Below, piece by piece: positions 17,548 to 27,496 of a DNA stretch of 64,000 nt; the stretch's first letter is position 1, and every line of letters starts with the position of its first letter. The notes below the pieces were generated by a model that saw only the letters and a program-made list of their open reading frames with translations, was not told the origin of the DNA and did not search any database. The DNA is from Fervidobacterium sp. (GTDB lineage Bacteria > Thermotogota > Thermotogae > Thermotogales > Fervidobacteriaceae): assembly GCA_026419195.1 (NCBI GenBank), contig JANZZV010000001.1, positions 310,001 to 374,000 of the forward strand, read 5' to 3'. The position numbers were made by a program, and so were the translations under genes.

Positions 17548-19300
17548 AACTTCCTTGAGCTGATAGCTTTGAAAGTGCGCTTTCAAGATTCGAATATTTT
17601 TGCCAGAGCATCTGTTCCTTTTTTTCCAAATAATCCATCATTGTGACCATTCGCTTTGATAAGATCCTTTTTTCACGTTCGAGCCGACCTGATACACCAG
17701 CAACAATATCGATTTCTCCATTGAATTTTGTAAGTTGATAGCTGTAATCCTTTAATTGTAGCGCTAATCCTTTTTCACCGTCTACTTTTCCAAAGAAATT
17801 CCAAACAGCATCTGAACCGTTATCCTCGATGAACTTTCTTAGTTTGTCTTTATCTAAAGTTATTTTTCCTTTCATTGTATTCATGAATCCTCTTCCAGCA
17901 TCTCCAGATTCTATTCCAAGTTGTGCAAGCAGCTTACCATCTATGCTTTGTGTTAAAAAACCTCTGAATTTATCAAATATCCTTCTCAGGAAAGAATCGC
18001 CTTTTAAAAGCCCTTGAAGCTTCTCTTCTTCACTCATTTGATCTTCTTTTTTACCTGTAACTTTGTTTTCAGTTAGCTTCTTGTACAAAAAATCCGTAAG
18101 TTCATTCCACTTATCAACAAATTCCTGAACTTTGTCAACAATTTTTTCCTTATCAACAGAAACAGTTACAATACTGCTTCCTGTGGAAGAAAGTTCAAGT
18201 GACAAACCACTGTAGCTTATTGTATTTGATTTTGATTCGATAAGCTCAGTATAACCGTTAATTGTGATGTTAACCTTAGCAGTTTGTCCTATTGTAAAAG
18301 TTCCATTCGAAAGTCCGATTGCAGTCAACAAATCGCTATCTCCAGAAATATTTATCAAATTATCACCAGTCGTTTTACTCGTTATCACAAGCCTACCTGA
18401 TTTATCTTCGTAAAATGCTCTTAAGTCAGTTACTGTATTATTTATCTTCGAAATTACATTGGCTAACGTATCTGTTGATTTAAGTGTTATATTTTTTCCA
18501 TTTATATTCAGCGATTTATCATCTGTTATTCCAAAATTTGCAAGTGTTTTGAATTGTGAATAAGCACCGATGTTTCCTGAACTTTCTAATACATAATTAG
18601 CTCCTATTTGTTTTAACGAGGAATCGTTTAACCTAAAAAGGAATGTAAAGTTTCCACTAACATTGGAGATTTGAAAAGCTTTATTTGAATTTATGTTCAA
18701 TTTTCCTGTAGTTGCATCAAACGTTACTGTTACACTTGCACCAAGCGAAGAAAATGCACTTTGCAAGTTATTCACAACATCATTTATTGTATCGTTTGTA
18801 TTAACATTTATAGTAGTTTCATTTGTACCTACTTTTATCTTCACAGTAGAATTTACAGGTGGGTACCTTGTATCTATTTCCGCTATGGTGCTTGACAAGT
18901 TGAAGTTCTTAGCTAACTTTTCTCCTGTGAAGGTGCTGTTTGTTGCAAGGGAGAGAACTTCTACATTGTATGTTCCTTCCTGTGCAACGGCACTTGCCTT
19001 TGCAGTTAATATATTAGAAGAAGACACAGCGTTTTTCGGTATAAGGTTTGCTTGGAGGGAGAAATTACTAAGATAATTATAAAAATCACGAATCTTATCT
19101 GAGACTTTTTGATAAGCCTTTTGTAGGTTATTGTATTGAAGATACTTATCATTCAAACGTTTTAGAGGTATTGCCTCGACTTCGATGAGTTTTTCTATTA
19201 TAGATTGTGTGTCAAGTCCACTAACTGCACCACCTATTTGCATTCTCGAAGGTGACTGATAACGATAATTAATGTTGTTAGCAATTCCTGAAAGGTCCAT
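17516..19300 (-). CDS. fliD: Flagellar filament capping protein FliD (HAP2)
   Basis: 594 residues. The N-terminal region has the FliD pattern GGAVSGLDTQSIIEKLIEVEAIPLKRL with a following helix. The variable middle (about 110-390) is Ser/Thr/Asn-rich and beta-like. The C-terminal part (about 400-594) has VDKVQEFVDKWNELTDFLYKKL and ends in a coiled coil (LEREKRILSKRMVTMMDYLEKKEQML). It caps the growing filament outside the cell and promotes flagellin folding. flaG lies three bases upstream; no fliS follows. It converges on and overlaps nth by 32 bases. Confidence 0.95.
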   Translation of the reverse strand: MDLSGIANNINYRYQSPSRMQIGGAVSGLDTQSIIEKLIEVEAIPLKRLNDKYLQYNNLQKAYQKVSDKIRDFYNYLSNFSLQANLIPKNAVSSSNILTAKASAVAQEGTYNVEVLSLATNSTFTGEKLAKNFNLSSTIAEIDTRYPPVNSTVKIKVGTNETTINVNTNDTINDVVNNLQSAFSSLGASVTVTFDATTGKLNINSNKAFQISNVSGNFTFLFRLNDSSLKQIGANYVLESSGNIGAYSQFKTLANFGITDDKSLNINGKNITLKSTDTLANVISKINNTVTDLRAFYEDKSGRLVITSKTTGDNLINISGDSDLLTAIGLSNGTFTIGQTAKVNITINGYTELIESKSNTISYSGLSLELSSTGSSIVTVSVDKEKIVDKVQEFVDKWNELTDFLYKKLTENKVTGKKEDQMSEEEKLQGLLKGDSFLRRIFDKFRGFLTQSIDGKLLAQLGIESGDAGRGFMNTMKGKITLDKDKLRKFIEDNGSDAVWNFFGKVDGEKGLALQLKDYSYQLTKFNGEIDIVAGVSGRLEREKRILSKRMVTMMDYLEKKEQMLWQKYSNLESALSKLSAQGSFMAQAFSSKK

Positions 19301-19303
19301 TTT

Positions 19304-19678
19304 TCACACCCTCTCGTCCATCAGAACCCCCAACAGTTCCTGTATGTTTTTAGCCAGCTTTACGGCCAATTCCGGGGGAATCTGTCTGATAACCTCCCCT
19401 GTTTCAGGGTCTTTAATTTTTATAACTACCATGTTCGTTTCTCTATCTATTTTGAATTCCGCCTCTCCTCTAAATAATTTCTTCAGCTTTTCAAAGTTTT
19501 CCTTAAATATGTCAATTTCTTCTTCAACTTTTTTCTCCGTCTTCCTAAAATTCTGAATAACATTGGAATTTTGGAATGTTTCTTGATTTGTCTTTTCGAG
19601 ACTTTCAGCTTCCTTTTTCCCCGGCGATGTTACTATAAGTTCATTACCAACAGCTTTAATCCCTTTTACACTGTCCAT
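19304..19678 (-). CDS. flaG: FlaG family flagellar protein
   Basis: 124 residues. The N-terminal 70 are charged and coiled-coil-like. The C-terminal 50 match the FlaG family: FKIDRETNMVVIKIKDPETGEVIRQIPPELAVKLAKNIQELLGVLMDERV. The family is linked to filament length or assembly and usually sits beside fliD, as here. A ribosome site GGAGGGAG precedes the ATG. The stop is three bases from the fliD start. Confidence 0.9.
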   Translation of the reverse strand: MDSVKGIKAVGNELIVTSPGKKEAESLEKTNQETFQNSNVIQNFRKTEKKVEEEIDIFKENFEKLKKLFRGEAEFKIDRETNMVVIKIKDPETGEVIRQIPPELAVKLAKNIQELLGVLMDERV

Positions 19679-19712
19679 ACTACTCCCTCCAAGTTTGAGA
19701 GTATAATATCCC

Positions 19713-20090
19713 TTATTTATTATCGGTGTCTTTTCCCATTTCTTTAATAGAATCTAATAATTTTCCGATTTTTACAGTTGCTTCAATACCTTTGTCTTCT
19801 TTGAAACGCAATTCGGGTGCTATGTACATTCGTATATTTTTTGCCACGTATGTTCTAAAATATCCTTTTTTTCCCTCAAGGTAAGCAACAATTTCTGTTC
19901 TTTTCTTATCATCGCCAAAAACACTCACGTAAATATCGGCGTATCTTTTATCCTTGGAAACTTCTACTCTTGAAATTGTGATCAAAGACCTTATTGGTTC
20001 TATGTATGGATCTTTCATTTCCATTAAAGCTTCCGCTAGTACTTTTCTCAATTCTGACTCCAACATCTTAAGTTTGTACTCTTGTTTCAT
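19713..20090 (-). CDS. rbfA: 30S ribosome-binding factor RbfA
   Basis: 125 residues of the single-domain KH-like RbfA fold, which assists 16S rRNA 5' end maturation and cold adaptation. Typical segments: LESELRKVLAEALMEMKDPYI, LITISRVEVSKDKRYADIYVSVFGD and MYIAPELRFKEDKGIE. ATG 20090 is chosen because GGAGGTG precedes it; an ATG 15 bases upstream lies before that site. The first codons overlap the end of the HDOD gene. Confidence 0.95.
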   Translation of the reverse strand: MKQEYKLKMLESELRKVLAEALMEMKDPYIEPIRSLITISRVEVSKDKRYADIYVSVFGDDKKRTEIVAYLEGKKGYFRTYVAKNIRMYIAPELRFKEDKGIEATVKIGKLLDSIKEMGKDTDNK

Positions 20091-20946
20091 CTTCAACACC
20101 TCCAAATACTATATCTTTCGATTTAGACAAAATTTGTTTCATTTCTTTATACATGGTTTCAAGTCTTGACGGTTTTATTCCAAGCACGTTGAAAATCAAA
20201 GGATCAAGATATGGTTCACCGTAAGATAAAGAAGTTTCGGGTAACAATATGTTTGAAAATACGTTTGCTAAATGCACAATACAAATCATTTCAATATAAG
20301 GTGAATTAGGATTAAGCGACGGCTTTTCGTGCAGTCCTGCAACGGTAACATATTCTTCGGGAAATTTCCAATGTCGTAGTAATTCCTCACCAATCTCCAT
20401 ATGGTTTTCAAAATTATTTTCGTATTCTATTATAAACATCGGTCTTTCCATTTTCTTGCTAACGTTTGCAAGTTCAAATATATAAGCGGGAAGGATAAGA
20501 TCCAAAGCAAGTTTACCAACATCATGCATCATCCCAGCTAAAAAGACTTCTTCACGATTCATGAATCCTACATCTTTTGCAATTTGTTCTGAAAATATAG
20601 CCGTTGCCATAAAATGTGACCAGAGTCTGTCGTGATCAATAAAAGTTGTTTTCGAATGGAGAGCGGAATAAGTAAAAACACTTAACGCCAGATTTCTAAC
20701 AGTTTTAAAACCAACTATCACAACTGCTTCACTTAATTTCGTTATCTTTCTTGGCAGGCCATAATATGCTGAGTTAACCAGTTTTAGTATTTTCGTCGAG
20801 AGTCCAACGTCCATTGAGATTACCTTTTCAAGTTCCTTTGCACTCGTGTTCGGGTTAGATGCAGTAGATATAATTTGTTGAACAACAATATCTGGTGTGG
20901 GAATCTCTGTAATGGAAGAGATTAGTTCTCTAATCATAAATTTCAC
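20068..20946 (-). CDS. HDOD domain protein
   Basis: About 292 residues containing the HD-related output domain (about 10-215: IPTPDIVVQQIISTASNPNTSAKELEKVISMDVGLSTKILKLVNSAYYGLP and MMHDVGKLALDLILP). HDOD proteins are signal-transduction parts linked to motility, competence or stress; most lack HD phosphodiesterase activity. The start may be GTG 20946 or ATG 20937; neither spacing to AGAGG is ideal. It sits between a histidine kinase and rbfA in a dense operon, so it may act with that kinase. That link is inferred from position. Confidence 0.9.
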   Translation of the reverse strand: MKFMIRELISSITEIPTPDIVVQQIISTASNPNTSAKELEKVISMDVGLSTKILKLVNSAYYGLPRKITKLSEAVVIVGFKTVRNLALSVFTYSALHSKTTFIDHDRLWSHFMATAIFSEQIAKDVGFMNREEVFLAGMMHDVGKLALDLILPAYIFELANVSKKMERPMFIIEYENNFENHMEIGEELLRHWKFPEEYVTVAGLHEKPSLNPNSPYIEMICIVHLANVFSNILLPETSLSYGEPYLDPLIFNVLGIKPSRLETMYKEMKQILSKSKDIVFGGVEDETRVQT

Positions 20947-20957
20947 AGCCTCTTTAT

Positions 20958-22358
20958 TTATTCTTTTGGAAGAATTACAATAAATTTAGTATATTTGCCA
21001 AGTTCAGAGTATACTTCTATTTTTCCACCATGCAATTCAACAATTTCTTTTACAATAGAAAGACCCAAGCCTGTTCCTGGCACAGAATACGTTAACTCAT
21101 TATCCACCCTGTAAAATTTTTCAAAGATCTTATCAAGTTTATCTGGAGGAATGCCTATACCATTGTCTTCGACTATTATTCTCACATTGTTAAGTTCATC
21201 ACTTACCTGTATGTTGACGTATTTTTCCGTTTTTGATGGATCTGAGAATTTTATCGCATTGGTTAGCAAATTTACAAATATTTGTTCTACACGCCTTTTG
21301 TCACAATTAATTGTGGTGTCTTGACAATCATATTTTATCTCTACGCCTTTGTCTTCTGCCATCTTAGAAACCGTTGTCATAGCATCAACAATAATTTCGC
21401 ATATTTTAAATGGTTCTTTAAATATCTTCATCGTATGTGATTCAAGTTGTGAAAAATCAAGAAGATCGTTTAGCAACTCTTCAAGACGCAATGATTGACC
21501 GTAAACAATATTTAAGAAATCTTGTATTTCTTCCTGTGACATTGGCATGTTCAGTATAGTTTCAACGTAAGCTTTAATGGCTGCAAGGGGTGTTCTTAAT
21601 TCGTGAGATATATTTGCAATAAAGTTTGTCTTTATTTTATCAACTTCTTTTAATTTCTGGACTTCCTTTTCAGATGTGACGTTTCTTACATTCACCAGTA
21701 TCTTTCGTTCACCAAGTAGCTCCACTTCTTTTGTGGATATACTGAAGAAAAGATTGCTTTCCTCGATTTCAAAGAAACTCTCCTGCATATTGATATGATT
21801 TAAAATCATATCAAGAACCTTAGGCAATTTCTCTATTGTTTCCCTTGCCTTGTTGTTAATAAACTCCAATTCATTTACGTTGTTCAAAATCAATATTCCA
21901 TCGTTTGAAAGGTTTATGATGCTTTCAAAATATTCCCTTGCTCTATCAACAAAATCCAGCAACCTAAGGTTTTCTAAGGTTATTCCTGATAAGTACGCAA
22001 GAAGTTGAACGTAATCTATAATTTCAGCAGTTGGCTCGTTGTTTGTTTTGATAACAATTGTGGCAAGTGACTTTCGTGCTTTAAAGATGGGAATTAGACC
22101 AATGTATCCATTTTCAAGTGGCAAGAAAGTTGGATACAATCGCTCCTCTACCCAATGGATATAGTCAGAAAAAAGTTCGTTTTCAATGTACTCACCTGAA
22201 GGTTCACAATAAATTACTTCTTCTGAACGTAACACATTCAGCACATTTATTTCTATAACTTTTCGTAATATACCTGAGAATGCTGAGTAAAGCGTTTCTT
22301 CATTCGTGACCTTTGATATCTCAAGCATGTACTTTGAAAGAAGTTGTTGAATTTCCAT
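20958..22358 (-). CDS. Soluble sensor histidine kinase
   Basis: 466 residues and no membrane helix, so a cytoplasmic sensor. The N-terminal 1-135 resembles a GAF-type sensor. Residues about 140-230 look like a PAS domain (FESIINLSNDGILILNNVNELEFINNKA). The HisKA domain has its phosphorylatable His at 252 in NISHELRTPLAAIK. The HATPase domain follows with N box (LLTNAIKFSDPS), G1 (VEDNGIGIPPDKL), F box (KIFEKFYRVD) and G2 (GTGLGLSIVKEIVELHGG). No response regulator gene is adjacent; the neighbour is the HDOD gene 12 bases downstream. Signal unknown. Confidence 0.94.
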   Translation of the reverse strand: MEIQQLLSKYMLEISKVTNEETLYSAFSGILRKVIEINVLNVLRSEEVIYCEPSGEYIENELFSDYIHWVEERLYPTFLPLENGYIGLIPIFKARKSLATIVIKTNNEPTAEIIDYVQLLAYLSGITLENLRLLDFVDRAREYFESIINLSNDGILILNNVNELEFINNKARETIEKLPKVLDMILNHINMQESFFEIEESNLFFSISTKEVELLGERKILVNVRNVTSEKEVQKLKEVDKIKTNFIANISHELRTPLAAIKAYVETILNMPMSQEEIQDFLNIVYGQSLRLEELLNDLLDFSQLESHTMKIFKEPFKICEIIVDAMTTVSKMAEDKGVEIKYDCQDTTINCDKRRVEQIFVNLLTNAIKFSDPSKTEKYVNIQVSDELNNVRIIVEDNGIGIPPDKLDKIFEKFYRVDNELTYSVPGTGLGLSIVKEIVELHGGKIEVYSELGKYTKFIVILPKE

Positions 22359-22389
22359 TTTAACACTTCCTTTTTAATCCCTTTTGCTC

Positions 22390-24018
22390 TTACATTTTTT
22401 CAGGTGCGCTGATACCAAGTAATTTTAATCCTTCGGAAAGTACTATTTTCACTCCGAGTGCAAGATTGAGCCTTGCATTGGTTAACTCAGGGTTTTCAGG
22501 ATCGACAACCTTGTACTCTGCATAAAACTTATGAAAGGCAGAGGATAACTGCTCAAGGTAATCTGTAAGATAATGTGGAGATAACTTATCTCTAACTCGT
22601 TCAAGCACATCATCAAAGGATGAAATGAGTTTTATAATTCTCATTTCACTCGGATTTTCCAGAAGTTCGATATTGTCTAATAATGTGAATTTTATTCCTT
22701 TATTTCTGGCATTTTCAAATAAACTTGATATTCTTGCGTGTGCGTATTGTACATAATAAACAGGATTTTCGTTAGTTTGTGATTTGGCAAGCTCAAGATC
22801 AAAATTAAGATGTGTATTAACATCTACCATTGCAAAAAAATAGCGTGTTGCATCTTTGCCCACTTCATCTAATAATTCATCCACCGTTACAAATTCTCCA
22901 GCACGTGTACTCATTTTAACAACTTCGTTTCCACGTTTCAATGTTACAAACTGATGTAATACAAATATTACAAAATCATCAGGTATTTCCAATGCCTTTA
23001 TTGCTGCTTCCATGCGTGGTAAATGTCCATGATGATCACTTCCAAATATGTCAATTGCAACATCATATCCCCGTTTGTATTTTTTGTAATGGTATGCTAT
23101 GTCAGTCAAAAAGTACGTATAGCTTCCATCACTTTTTACAAGTACTTTATCACTTTCGTTGACAAAATCGGAAACTCTGAACCAAATAGCTCCGTCTTGC
23201 TCGTAGATCAATCCCTTACTATCAAGTATGTCGAGAACTTCCTTAACACTTCCATCGTCTATTAAGCTCTTTTCACTGTAGACATTATCGAATTTTGCAC
23301 CTATTTTTTCTAAGGTTGTTTCAAACATCTTTGTAATATTTTCAAGCGCGTATTTTCTAAAAATCTCTTCTACTTCTTCGTTCCAAACACCCTCAAATTC
23401 CTCACCATGTTCTTTCAGAACGGTCTTTGCTATGTCTATTACGTACTCACCACGGTACCCATCTTCTGGAATTTGTTCTTCGTGACCTAGCAATTGCTGA
23501 TAACGCACCCAGACAGATTTAGCTAACAATTTTATTTGTCTACCAGCATCGTTTAAATACATTTCCTTAGTCGTATCATATCCGATATAACTTAGTATGT
23601 TTCCAAGCACGTCTCCGATAACTATTTGCCTTCCATGTCCTACTGTCAACGGACCTGTTGGATTAGCGCTACCATATTCAAGTAACACCTTACCTTTATT
23701 TTTGAACTTCCAAATCTCCTTTGGGTTTCTTAAAAATGCATCAAGAAAGTCTCGATAAAAAGTTTTGGATACCCTAAAATTTATGAACCCAGGGCCTGCT
23801 ACTGTAATTTCTTCAAACATTGGATGCCCTGTAAGTCTTTCTGAGAAAAACTTTGCAACATCTCTTGGAGACTTCTTAAAGTACCTTGAACCAACAAGCG
23901 CAACGTTTGTTGAGAAATCACCAAATTGCTCCTCGGGAATTTCAACAACAAAATCATATTCATATCCTGTTTCCATCAAAAAGCTTCTTAAAAGGCTCTC
24001 TATTTCTCTTCTAATCAT
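22390..24018 (-). CDS. argS: Arginyl-tRNA synthetase
   Basis: Class I synthetase, 542 residues. An N-terminal Arg-tRNA synthetase domain (about 1-85) is followed by the HIGH-like motif in PTGPLTVGHGRQ (residues 125-128), a KMSKS-like motif VVKMSTRAGEFVTVDELL around residue 345, and a C-terminal anticodon-binding DALR domain with an intact AxQYAHARI-type opening (PVYYVQYAHARISSL). ATG 24018 follows GGAGGT. It lies between engB and the histidine kinase gene. Confidence 0.97.
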   Translation of the reverse strand: MIRREIESLLRSFLMETGYEYDFVVEIPEEQFGDFSTNVALVGSRYFKKSPRDVAKFFSERLTGHPMFEEITVAGPGFINFRVSKTFYRDFLDAFLRNPKEIWKFKNKGKVLLEYGSANPTGPLTVGHGRQIVIGDVLGNILSYIGYDTTKEMYLNDAGRQIKLLAKSVWVRYQQLLGHEEQIPEDGYRGEYVIDIAKTVLKEHGEEFEGVWNEEVEEIFRKYALENITKMFETTLEKIGAKFDNVYSEKSLIDDGSVKEVLDILDSKGLIYEQDGAIWFRVSDFVNESDKVLVKSDGSYTYFLTDIAYHYKKYKRGYDVAIDIFGSDHHGHLPRMEAAIKALEIPDDFVIFVLHQFVTLKRGNEVVKMSTRAGEFVTVDELLDEVGKDATRYFFAMVDVNTHLNFDLELAKSQTNENPVYYVQYAHARISSLFENARNKGIKFTLLDNIELLENPSEMRIIKLISSFDDVLERVRDKLSPHYLTDYLEQLSSAFHKFYAEYKVVDPENPELTNARLNLALGVKIVLSEGLKLLGISAPEKM

Positions 24019-24042
24019 GCCAACAAGACCTCCATACGTTGT

Positions 24043-24651
24043 TTATATTTCATTATTGAGTTTTTCAACAATAACATTCCATATCTTGTCTAATCCTTCC
24101 TTAGTGTTAGAAGAACATGGAATAATAACGTCAACACCATACTGTGAAAGGATTTTTTTGAAATATTCTATTTGTTTTGTTTTTTCTGAAGATGCCAATT
24201 TATCAACTTTTGTCAGTACTACAACAGGTTTTAAACCAACAATCTGTACCCATTCGAGCAATTGTTCATCTAATTCCATAAGCTCATGCCTTGAATCTAT
24301 GAGGGTAAAAAGACTTTTCATATTCCATGAACGCTCGTTAAAATATCTTTCGATTATCTTTCGCCAAGCTTCTCTGTCTGCTTTAGAGGTTCGCGCATAA
24401 CCATATCCAGGCAAATCGACAAAATAGAAGCTGTTGTTTATCAAAAAATAATTTAGAGTCCTTGTTTTTCCGGGGTTCTTACTAACAAAGGCAACTTTTT
24501 TCCCAACAAGTGCATTTAGAAGACTTGACTTACCAACGTTTGAACGACCAACAAACGCAAATTCCCCTTTTAAAGGAGGTGGAAACTTATCATCGGTCTT
24601 GGCTATCACTTTTTCGAGCACGACGTTTTCTATCTTTATCGGACTTCGCAT
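24043..24651 (-). CDS. engB: Ribosome biogenesis GTP-binding protein EngB (YsxC/YihA)
   Basis: 202 residues, GTPase involved in 50S assembly. G1 is GRSNVGKSSLLN (35-46), G3 is DLPGYGYA, G4 is TKVDK and G5-like is PCSSNTKEG. ATG 24651 follows GGAGGTGG. Its first 62 bases overlap the 3' end of lon, so both are read from one message. Confidence 0.96.
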   Translation of the reverse strand: MRSPIKIENVVLEKVIAKTDDKFPPPLKGEFAFVGRSNVGKSSLLNALVGKKVAFVSKNPGKTRTLNYFLINNSFYFVDLPGYGYARTSKADREAWRKIIERYFNERSWNMKSLFTLIDSRHELMELDEQLLEWVQIVGLKPVVVLTKVDKLASSEKTKQIEYFKKILSQYGVDVIIPCSSNTKEGLDKIWNVIVEKLNNEI

Positions 24652-27022
24652 CTAAAGCCACCTCCAAGACGTCTTCTATGGATTCTACAAAAATGAAATT
24701 CATTTTTTCTTTTACTTCCTTTGGAACCTTCTCAAGATCAGCGTCATTTTTCTTTGGTAATATGACATTGTATATGCCTTTCCTGTATGCAGCAATGACT
24801 TTTTCCTTTATTCCACCAACCGGTAATACTCTACCTCTTAGTGTTATTTCACCGGTCATCGCTACGTCATTTCTTACAGGTATGTCTTTTACAACTGATA
24901 TCAAAGCAGTGGTTATGGTTATACCTGCACTGGGACCATCTTTTGGAACAGCTCCTTCTGGCACATGTACGTGTATGTCATTTTTCGAAAATTTTTCAGC
25001 ATAACTATCACCAACCAGTTTTCTTACGAGGCTGAGTGCTATTCTTACTGATTCTTTCATAACATCACCGAGTTGACCGGTGATTATTAAACTACCATTT
25101 CCTGGTATTAGTGAAGACTCTATGTAAAGCGTTGTTCCACCATTTGGTGTCCAGGCCAAACCCGTAGCCACGCCAACCATTGGTTTTTCTATTTTGTCTT
25201 CTTCCTTTATCTTACCTGCACCAAGATATTCTCTAACTTTTTCCGCTGTAATGACTACAGTCTTTCCAGATTTTACAAACTCTAAGGTTGCTTTTCTTAC
25301 AACACTTCTCAATTCTCTCTCAAGCTCACGTACACCAGGTTCCATAGTATACTCATTTATAATCTTTTTTATAGCGTTGTCTTTAAATGTAAATATCTTT
25401 TCTTTTTGATCGACAAACTCGGAAGCTATTTTAGGTATAATGTAGTTCTTGGCTATGTGGAACTTTTCAACATCCGTATAACTTGATATATCAATTACTT
25501 CCATTCTATCACGTAATGCTGGTGGAATTGTGTACAAAACATTTGCAGTTGTAATAAACAATACTTCTGACAGATCGAAAGGTAATTCTATGTAATGGTC
25601 CACAAATTCTTTGTTTTGTTCTGGATCCAAGACCTCAAGTAAAGCAGAAGCAGGATCACCTTGAAAACTTATCCCCATTTTATCTATTTCATCAAGCAAA
25701 ATGACAGGATTCTTAACGCCTAATTTTCTTACAAGTTGAATTATTCTACCCGGTAATGCACCAACGTACGTACGCCTGTGACCCCTTATTTCTGCTTCAT
25801 CTCTTAAGCCACCGAGTGACATCCTGCCGAATTTCCTATTCATCGCTCTTGCTATAGACCTTGCAAGCGATGTTTTACCAACTCCTGGTGGGCCTACAAA
25901 ACACACTATCGGTGCTTTGGCTTTATCAGACAATTTTCTTGTTGCAAGATACTCGAGAATCCTCCTTTTTGGCTCTTCCAAACCATAGTGATCTTCTTCA
26001 AGAACTTTCTCTGCGAATTGTATATCTTCTGTATCCTCTGTCTTTTCATACCAAGGTAGGTTCAATATCCAATCTAAGTACGTTCTTACAACCGTTGCCT
26101 CTGGTGCATATGGTGACATTTTTTCAAGACGGTTTAACTCAGCGTGTGCTTTCTCTCTAACAAAGTCTGGATAATTCCCTTTGCTGATTTTTTCTTTTAT
26201 CTCTTTTATTTCAACATCCTCTTCTCCACCAAGCTCGTCACGTATAACCCTTAATTTTTCCCTTAAATAATATTCTCTTTGTGTTTTCTCTATTCGTTCT
26301 TTAACTTTTTGATCAAGTTGTTGTTCAATTTCAAGTAATTCAGTTTCACGAGCAAGTATGTCAAGAATCTTTTCAAGTCTTGAAGCTGGATGCACTACCT
26401 CAAGTAGTTCTTGCTTTTCTTCAATTGAACCAGGACACAAAGAAGCAGCTATATCAGCAAACACATCTGGATTGTCTACGTCTTCAAGCAACATTAATGT
26501 TTCTGGAGGAATCTTACGCGAGTATTGAACGTATTTGTGTAATTCTTCTTTGACCATTCTCATTAAGGCGATCAATCTTTTAGACTTTCCATATCGTGCT
26601 CTTAAAATCTCGATTTCAAACTTGAAAAACTTTTCTCCAACATTCTTAATCCATTTTGCGCGTGTTATTCCTTCGACGAGAACCTTAAAAGTTTCATCCG
26701 GCAATTTCCCAATTTGTATGATTCTCACAATTGTACCTATTTTGTAAAGATCCTTTTCCGTCGGATTTTCTATAGCTGGATCTTTTTGATTAACGACAAA
26801 TAAAAGTTGATTTGTTTTTTCCATAGCTTCTTCAAGAGCCATAAGTGATATTTCGCGACCAACGTAAAATGGTACAACTGTATTTGGAAATATAACCATA
26901 TTACTTCTCATTGCTATAGCAGGCAATTCATTCGGGATAGAGATCTTCTCTTCCCTACTTTTTCTAGCCTCTTTTTCTAACCGTGAGAATTTTTTCTTAG
27001 GCACATTTTCATTATTTGCCAA
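24590..27022 (-). CDS. lon: ATP-dependent protease Lon (LonA type)
   Basis: 810 residues. The N-terminal substrate domain (about 30-240) is followed by a coiled region, the AAA+ domain with Walker A GPPGVGKT at 377-384 and Walker B ILLDEIDK at about 441-448, and the protease domain with the catalytic dyad Ser698 (PKDGPSAG) and Lys741 (GGIKEKV), 43 residues apart as in E. coli Lon. The start is TTG 27022, seven bases after AGGAGGTG. The C-terminus has a basic tail (KDRKRRARKSDSQDR). Cytoplasmic quality-control protease. It abuts tsaE and overlaps engB. Confidence 0.98.
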   Translation of the reverse strand: MANNENVPKKKFSRLEKEARKSREEKISIPNELPAIAMRSNMVIFPNTVVPFYVGREISLMALEEAMEKTNQLLFVVNQKDPAIENPTEKDLYKIGTIVRIIQIGKLPDETFKVLVEGITRAKWIKNVGEKFFKFEIEILRARYGKSKRLIALMRMVKEELHKYVQYSRKIPPETLMLLEDVDNPDVFADIAASLCPGSIEEKQELLEVVHPASRLEKILDILARETELLEIEQQLDQKVKERIEKTQREYYLREKLRVIRDELGGEEDVEIKEIKEKISKGNYPDFVREKAHAELNRLEKMSPYAPEATVVRTYLDWILNLPWYEKTEDTEDIQFAEKVLEEDHYGLEEPKRRILEYLATRKLSDKAKAPIVCFVGPPGVGKTSLARSIARAMNRKFGRMSLGGLRDEAEIRGHRRTYVGALPGRIIQLVRKLGVKNPVILLDEIDKMGISFQGDPASALLEVLDPEQNKEFVDHYIELPFDLSEVLFITTANVLYTIPPALRDRMEVIDISSYTDVEKFHIAKNYIIPKIASEFVDQKEKIFTFKDNAIKKIINEYTMEPGVRELERELRSVVRKATLEFVKSGKTVVITAEKVREYLGAGKIKEEDKIEKPMVGVATGLAWTPNGGTTLYIESSLIPGNGSLIITGQLGDVMKESVRIALSLVRKLVGDSYAEKFSKNDIHVHVPEGAVPKDGPSAGITITTALISVVKDIPVRNDVAMTGEITLRGRVLPVGGIKEKVIAAYRKGIYNVILPKKNDADLEKVPKEVKEKMNFIFVESIEDVLEVALDAKSDKDRKRRARKSDSQDR

Positions 27023-27496
27023 CTATATACACCTCCTGATGATATTTATTCGGTCTTCAGAGGTTATCAATGTTAATCTTCGACGTTTTTCATCAACGTG
27101 TTCAAATCGTATATTGATCGTATCATCATTAAAAAATTCCACTATTAATTCTCCCCATTCGATTATAAATATTCCATCTCGGCTTTCAAGTTCGCCTCCG
27201 AGTACAAAGAAAGCCTCTTCAATTCCATTCAATCTGTAAGCATCTATGTGAAAAATTTTCTTCGTGCAATTATAAACATTCATTAAAGTAAATGTCGGGC
27301 TTGTCACAATTGAAGAACAGCAACCCAGTCCCTTAACAAATCCTCTAACGAAAGTAGTCTTACCAGAACCAATCTCTCCAGATAACAAAAGTATATCACC
27401 TTCATTTAAGCAATTTGCCAACTTTTCACCTAAACCTACTACTTCATCTTCGGTCAAGAGCCCCAATTCAATGAACGGTTTACTGCTTGTTTCCAC
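27023..27496 (-). CDS. tsaE: tRNA threonylcarbamoyladenosine biosynthesis ATPase TsaE (YjeE)
   Basis: 157 residues. The P-loop is GEIGSGKTTFVRGFVKGLG (about 41-59), followed by SPTFTLMNVY and a Walker B-like stretch IFIIEWGEL. TsaE works with TsaB and TsaD to make t6A37 in ANN-reading tRNAs; those partners are not in this window. GTG 27496 is nine bases after GGAGGA and overlaps the end of glpK by 43 bases. Its stop touches the lon start. Confidence 0.94.
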   Translation of the reverse strand: METSSKPFIELGLLTEDEVVGLGEKLANCLNEGDILLLSGEIGSGKTTFVRGFVKGLGCCSSIVTSPTFTLMNVYNCTKKIFHIDAYRLNGIEEAFFVLGGELESRDGIFIIEWGELIVEFFNDDTINIRFEHVDEKRRRLTLITSEDRINIIRRCI

